Source: Moesziomyces globuligerus
Taxonomy: Eukaryota; Basidiomycota; Ustilaginomycetes; Ustilaginales; Ustilaginaceae
Direction: 5' to 3'
Assembly (NCBI GenBank): GCA_030849465.1
Contig: JARVLF010000015.1
Location: 1,302,001-1,366,000 of the forward strand
DNA: 64,000 bases
Part shown: piece by piece, positions 60,967 to 64,000 of the stretch
Layout: each line of letters opens with the position of its first letter
Position numbering within the stretch: the stretch's first letter is position 1
The notes under the pieces: generated by a model
What the model was told of the DNA's origin: nothing
The model's input: only the letters and a program-made list of their open reading frames with translations
Database searches by the model: none
Made by a program: the position numbers and the translations under genes

Positions 60967-61857
60967 GGATGTGTCTTTGTGAGCGCGGTCAGCGCGATTA
61001 TATGATCGTTAGCGTGGAAGATGGTAATGACCGTGTAGGATGACCGCGGAAGGGATGGTGGAGCAAGTCCAAGAGAGGCAGACGTGCAGGCTGAAAGCAA
61101 GTCCGAGCGCAAAGTGGGGAGCCTTCAACCCGGGCGCCAGCTTGCAGGCCGGGAAGCGGCGGTGCTGCGTGCGTAGAAACTCAGCCAAGATCCGCCATCC
61201 TCCAGCGCAGCTCAGGTGCAAGGTGAGCTTAGCACGCCGGACGGGCGCAGGCGGAGCGAGGGCTGCACGTCCGCATCATGCTTCCTCGACCTTTGGCTTC
61301 TCTTGACAGGGGTCTGTCTCGCTCCGCCTGCCAAACACGGCCACTTTTTTCCCTTTTTCCCGCTCCAAAGTGTTGATTGACAATTCTATCGCGCTGCCAC
61401 CCCGGCTCTCCACCGCTCACCTCGCCTTGCATCGCAGTCCCACTTTCACACCCTCGCTGCAGCAATCTGGGGAGCACGCATGGCCCTGAAGTGGAAGGAA
61501 AAGGGGGTCCGACCATGATTAGGTCCGGAGGAAGGGGGAAGGCGGGCCATGGTGAAGTCGCTCAGGGGTCATGCGCAGATGGGTTGGACCCCTTTTGCGC
61601 CCCTGTCTCGTTCCGCCCGCTTCGCGATCCGTGTCAATACAAGAGACGCCTCACGTGCAGAGCGCTCAAGTAAATTTCCGGTGCCCCTTTTTCCGACAGA
61701 GCTAAAATCTAACACGTTAAGTTCGAACACATGGTGCTCAACCCACCGCCCACCATGCACGCTTGCATTCGATTCGAGGCGCCGATGATGCACACAGGGT
61801 CCAGGTTATGCATTGCAGAAGTACGCATCCGAGCACCCACAGCTCGCATCAAGTGCA
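60967..61857. other. Intergenic region, promoter of chitin synthase 2 and 3' flank of WDR7-like gene
   Basis: This 0.89 kb stretch contains TCACGTG at 61651-61657 and pyrimidine-rich runs around 61330-61360. No gene is supported. Confidence 0.5.
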
Positions 61858-64000
61858 TCAGTCGACGCTGATGTTGAGCTGCGTCTCGCCGATCTCCACC
61901 CTCACGCTCCGTTCCGTGTTCCAGTGGAAGCCGATGCGATCGAACCCGACAAAGTGCGGCTCCTCGGCCTCGCCGCCCGCATTTGCCGCCGCTTTGGAGA
62001 CGACATCCTGCGGGTCACCCACGTGGAATAGGAATGCCTTGTACGCTCCGTCGGTCAGCTTGACGTCCGTCGCTCCCTGCCTCGGCATCTGCCCGGGCGA
62101 GAAGAAGCTGCTGAAGCCCGACGAGGTCTTCCACACCAGCACCCTTGCTTCCTCCAGGCTCATCGTCACGAGCCTCCGTCCGTCGGGACTGAAGCTCACC
62201 GCATCCGCACGCCGCCGGTGGCCCTCGAGCACGTACAGCCGCGTGGCCGTCTTGAGGTCGTACATGATGACGGCGCCCTCGTGCGTGCCCACCGCCAGCC
62301 TCTGCCCGGCGCCAAAGAAGCTGATGCTCGGATAGGTCGAGACCAGCTCCGAGATCATCACCGTCGCTGCATTGACCACCGCCTCGCGCATCGTCGTATG
62401 CGTCGGATCTAGCGACTTGACCACCGCCTCGGCCAGCCGCGGCAAGTTGGCCACCAGCACCGCAGGTCGTTTGCGCACCATGAACGCCACCAGCCGCATC
62501 GTTGCTGCACAGTGCGCCGCCGACCGTGCATGTAAGATGTCGAGCGACAGCGTCGTCATGAACAGCGGTGTGTTTTCGGCTGCAATCTGGAGTGTCGCAG
62601 ACCGAGCCAACGTTCGCAGATCGCTCTCGCCACTGCTGCCCGCCGACGTCGACGTGCTGAGCGCAAACAGGCCGCGCACCACCTCGGTTGCATCCACATA
62701 GTGCTGCCACATCGAGAAGCCCTGCCGACACAGCTCGATCGCCACCGCCAGCGTCTGCAGATCTTCAGCCGAGCGCATCTCGCTCCCCTTGTCCCCTACG
62801 ATGGCCCGGTGAATAGTGCCGGCAATGTCCTTGAGGATGCGCGGAGACAGGCATGCGTATCGCTCCACCGCCATGCTGCCCAGCAGCGCCAGCGCACGCG
62901 TCGCCAGCGTCGCCTCAGCCGCACTGATGCCTTTGCCCTCGGCCCGGCCTCGATCCGCCAGAGCCTCCGTTGTCTTCGATAAGCCGAGCAGCGGGTGCCA
63001 TTCGGAGCATACTTCGTCCAGCTCACGCTGATCCAGTCGTGCCAGAGCGCTTTGGAACATGGCCCGGGCCGCGCTTTGAAGCTCCTGGTTGCTGTCCATC
63101 CAGTACGCCACCAGCTCGTTGAGCACGATTCCGCGGAAGCCCACTCCGACCAGCATCGAGAGCTGCACGTCGTCGTTGACGAACCGTTGCAGATCCTGCG
63201 CTAGGCCAGCCAGTTCGCTGACGTTGCCCAGCACGCGCAGAAGAGCCGATGCGACCAGCAGTCGTGTCGTGGTCAGCTGTGAGCTCACCTTCCACGCCTG
63301 CTTCGCCTTTTGCGCAGCGTCCCAAGTGGTGCCCGTCCCAGCAACCAGGAGCGCATCGGAAGCGGACAGCAAGCCGACATCGAAAGCGACGCCCTTCTTT
63401 GCCACATTTTGAGCCGGCGATCTTGTGGCATCGTCCAGATTAAGCAGCGCGGCGAGCTTGGCATCGATGTCCGCGTCGATGCCGGTGGGGAAGACGATAG
63501 GAAGCAGCGGACGAACGATACTGACCGCCTTGCGCGCGGCAGGCGAGGCGAAGCTGACCGGCGAGCTGGCGTTTGGTTCGGCATCCTGCTCGGAACGCAG
63601 AGTCGCAGGTGGCTGCGATGAGGCGGCCGTTGACCTTCCGCCTTGGACTGCGGTACCTGGCGCGTTCGATTGCGGCTTCGAAGCTGTGTCGTTCCCGCGC
63701 ACCGGACGCGCAGCGGCTTCGATGGCGCGCCTGAAGTCGACGAGCAGCGTTGCAGCCGCTTCGCCGCGCGCAGCCGCGAGCTGCGAGAGGACCCCCGTCG
63801 TTCCCGAGTGCACCGGGCTGTACGGCTCGATCGACTTGACCGTCCACCAGCCCTTGCCGTCCTCGACCAGCGCTTGCGCTTGATCAGTTGCAATGCTGCG
63901 CCGCAGCTCCTGCGAGCGCAGGTCCCACACACGTGCCTTGCCGTCGTCGTACGTCAGGAGCAGCTCGTCGGCACGCACCGCCAATGAAGTCAGACGCGCG
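61858..64000 (-). CDS. WDR7/rabconnectin-3-beta-like WD repeat protein, C-terminal part (5' end outside window)
   Basis: The frame is open to the right edge, so the N-terminal WD40 propeller starts outside. About 713 residues are visible. They open in a WD repeat (SLAVRADELLLTYDDGKARVWDLRS). An alpha-helical region follows with disordered Ser/Ala-rich sequence and the WHPLLGLSKT segment characteristic of WDR7 proteins. A last WD pair comes next (FFGAGQRLAVGTHEGAVIMYDL, LEGHRRRADAVSFSPDGRRLV), then the end LNISVD. WDR7 partners DMXL/Rav1-type proteins in assembling the vacuolar H+-ATPase in animals; the fungal role is less clear. The TTG at 63982-63984 is not a real start because codons upstream remain open. 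Confidence 0.75.
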   Translation of the reverse strand, partial: ARLTSLAVRADELLLTYDDGKARVWDLRSQELRRSIATDQAQALVEDGKGWWTVKSIEPYSPVHSGTTGVLSQLAAARGEAAATLLVDFRRAIEAAARPVRGNDTASKPQSNAPGTAVQGGRSTAASSQPPATLRSEQDAEPNASSPVSFASPAARKAVSIVRPLLPIVFPTGIDADIDAKLAALLNLDDATRSPAQNVAKKGVAFDVGLLSASDALLVAGTGTTWDAAQKAKQAWKVSSQLTTTRLLVASALLRVLGNVSELAGLAQDLQRFVNDDVQLSMLVGVGFRGIVLNELVAYWMDSNQELQSAARAMFQSALARLDQRELDEVCSEWHPLLGLSKTTEALADRGRAEGKGISAAEATLATRALALLGSMAVERYACLSPRILKDIAGTIHRAIVGDKGSEMRSAEDLQTLAVAIELCRQGFSMWQHYVDATEVVRGLFALSTSTSAGSSGESDLRTLARSATLQIAAENTPLFMTTLSLDILHARSAAHCAATMRLVAFMVRKRPAVLVANLPRLAEAVVKSLDPTHTTMREAVVNAATVMISELVSTYPSISFFGAGQRLAVGTHEGAVIMYDLKTATRLYVLEGHRRRADAVSFSPDGRRLVTMSLEEARVLVWKTSSGFSSFFSPGQMPRQGATDVKLTDGAYKAFLFHVGDPQDVVSKAAANAGGEAEEPHFVGFDRIGFHWNTERSVRVEIGETQLNISVD

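Noticed and set aside
1..64000. tRNA, rRNA, transposon ends, centromere or telomere repeats
   Set aside because: I looked for B-box-like GGTTCGA motifs in tRNA context, terminal inverted repeats and telomeric TTAGGG arrays and found none I could support by eye. A covariance-model scan would settle small RNAs.

Overview
This 64 kb window looks like nuclear DNA of a basidiomycete smut fungus (Ustilaginales; an Ustilago, Sporisorium or Pseudozyma-like genome). The reasons are high G+C, short intergenic gaps, mostly intron-less long genes on both strands, eukaryotic splice signals in the few split genes, and a clearly fungal gene set (two chitin synthases, Zn2Cys6 factors, a Pil1-type eisosome domain, a Ski3 protein). 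There is no bacterial, plasmid, viral or transposon signature. All identifications come from reading motifs in the translated sequence; no database search was run.

Layout, left to right. A 5'-truncated probable transcription regulator (to 2740) faces the Ski-complex subunit SKI3 (2911-7563). SKI3 shares a promoter with the siroheme synthase MET8 (8146-9185, one intron). Condensin subunit YCG1 (9317-12415) is divergent from exosome subunit RRP42 (12872-14085, one intron). A single-ORF Pil1/BAR-prephenate dehydratase fusion (15203-18220) is followed by chitin synthase 1 (19138-21957), an Air1/2-like zinc-knuckle protein (22524-24677) and an arrestin-related protein (24771-27545). Then come a DUF4203 membrane protein (29083-31272), a repeat-rich secreted Gly/His protein (31761-32555) and a Zn2Cys6 factor (33434-36055). 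After a 2.8 kb gap comes a DUF4045-GAR transformylase-gelsolin chimera (38865-43172). Histone H2A.Z (44482-45406), a CCDC25/Jlp2-like protein (45712-46607), Aurora kinase (47058-48808) and the meiotic MutS homologue MSH5 (48949-53251, rebuilt as 21 exons) form a chromosome-biology block. A second Zn2Cys6 factor (55151-57709), a second chitin synthase (57964-60966) and a 5'-truncated WDR7-like gene (61858 to the right edge) close the window.

Functional themes are RNA surveillance (SKI3, RRP42 and an AIR homologue, i.e. the Ski-exosome-TRAMP axis), chromosome segregation and meiosis (condensin, H2A.Z, Aurora, MSH5), and cell-wall and membrane cortex (two chitin synthases, arrestin, the Pil1 domain, the gelsolin domain). 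The most unusual content is two chimeras. One fuses a phenylalanine-biosynthesis enzyme to an eisosome-type BAR domain. The other places a purine-biosynthesis enzyme inside a gelsolin-family protein. Each is one uninterrupted frame, and each would tether a soluble biosynthetic enzyme to a membrane or cytoskeletal scaffold. Also notable are the very intron-rich MSH5 with a GC-AG intron and micro-exons, three ACGCGT boxes inside the long H2A.Z intron, and a recurrent TCACGTG element in several promoters.
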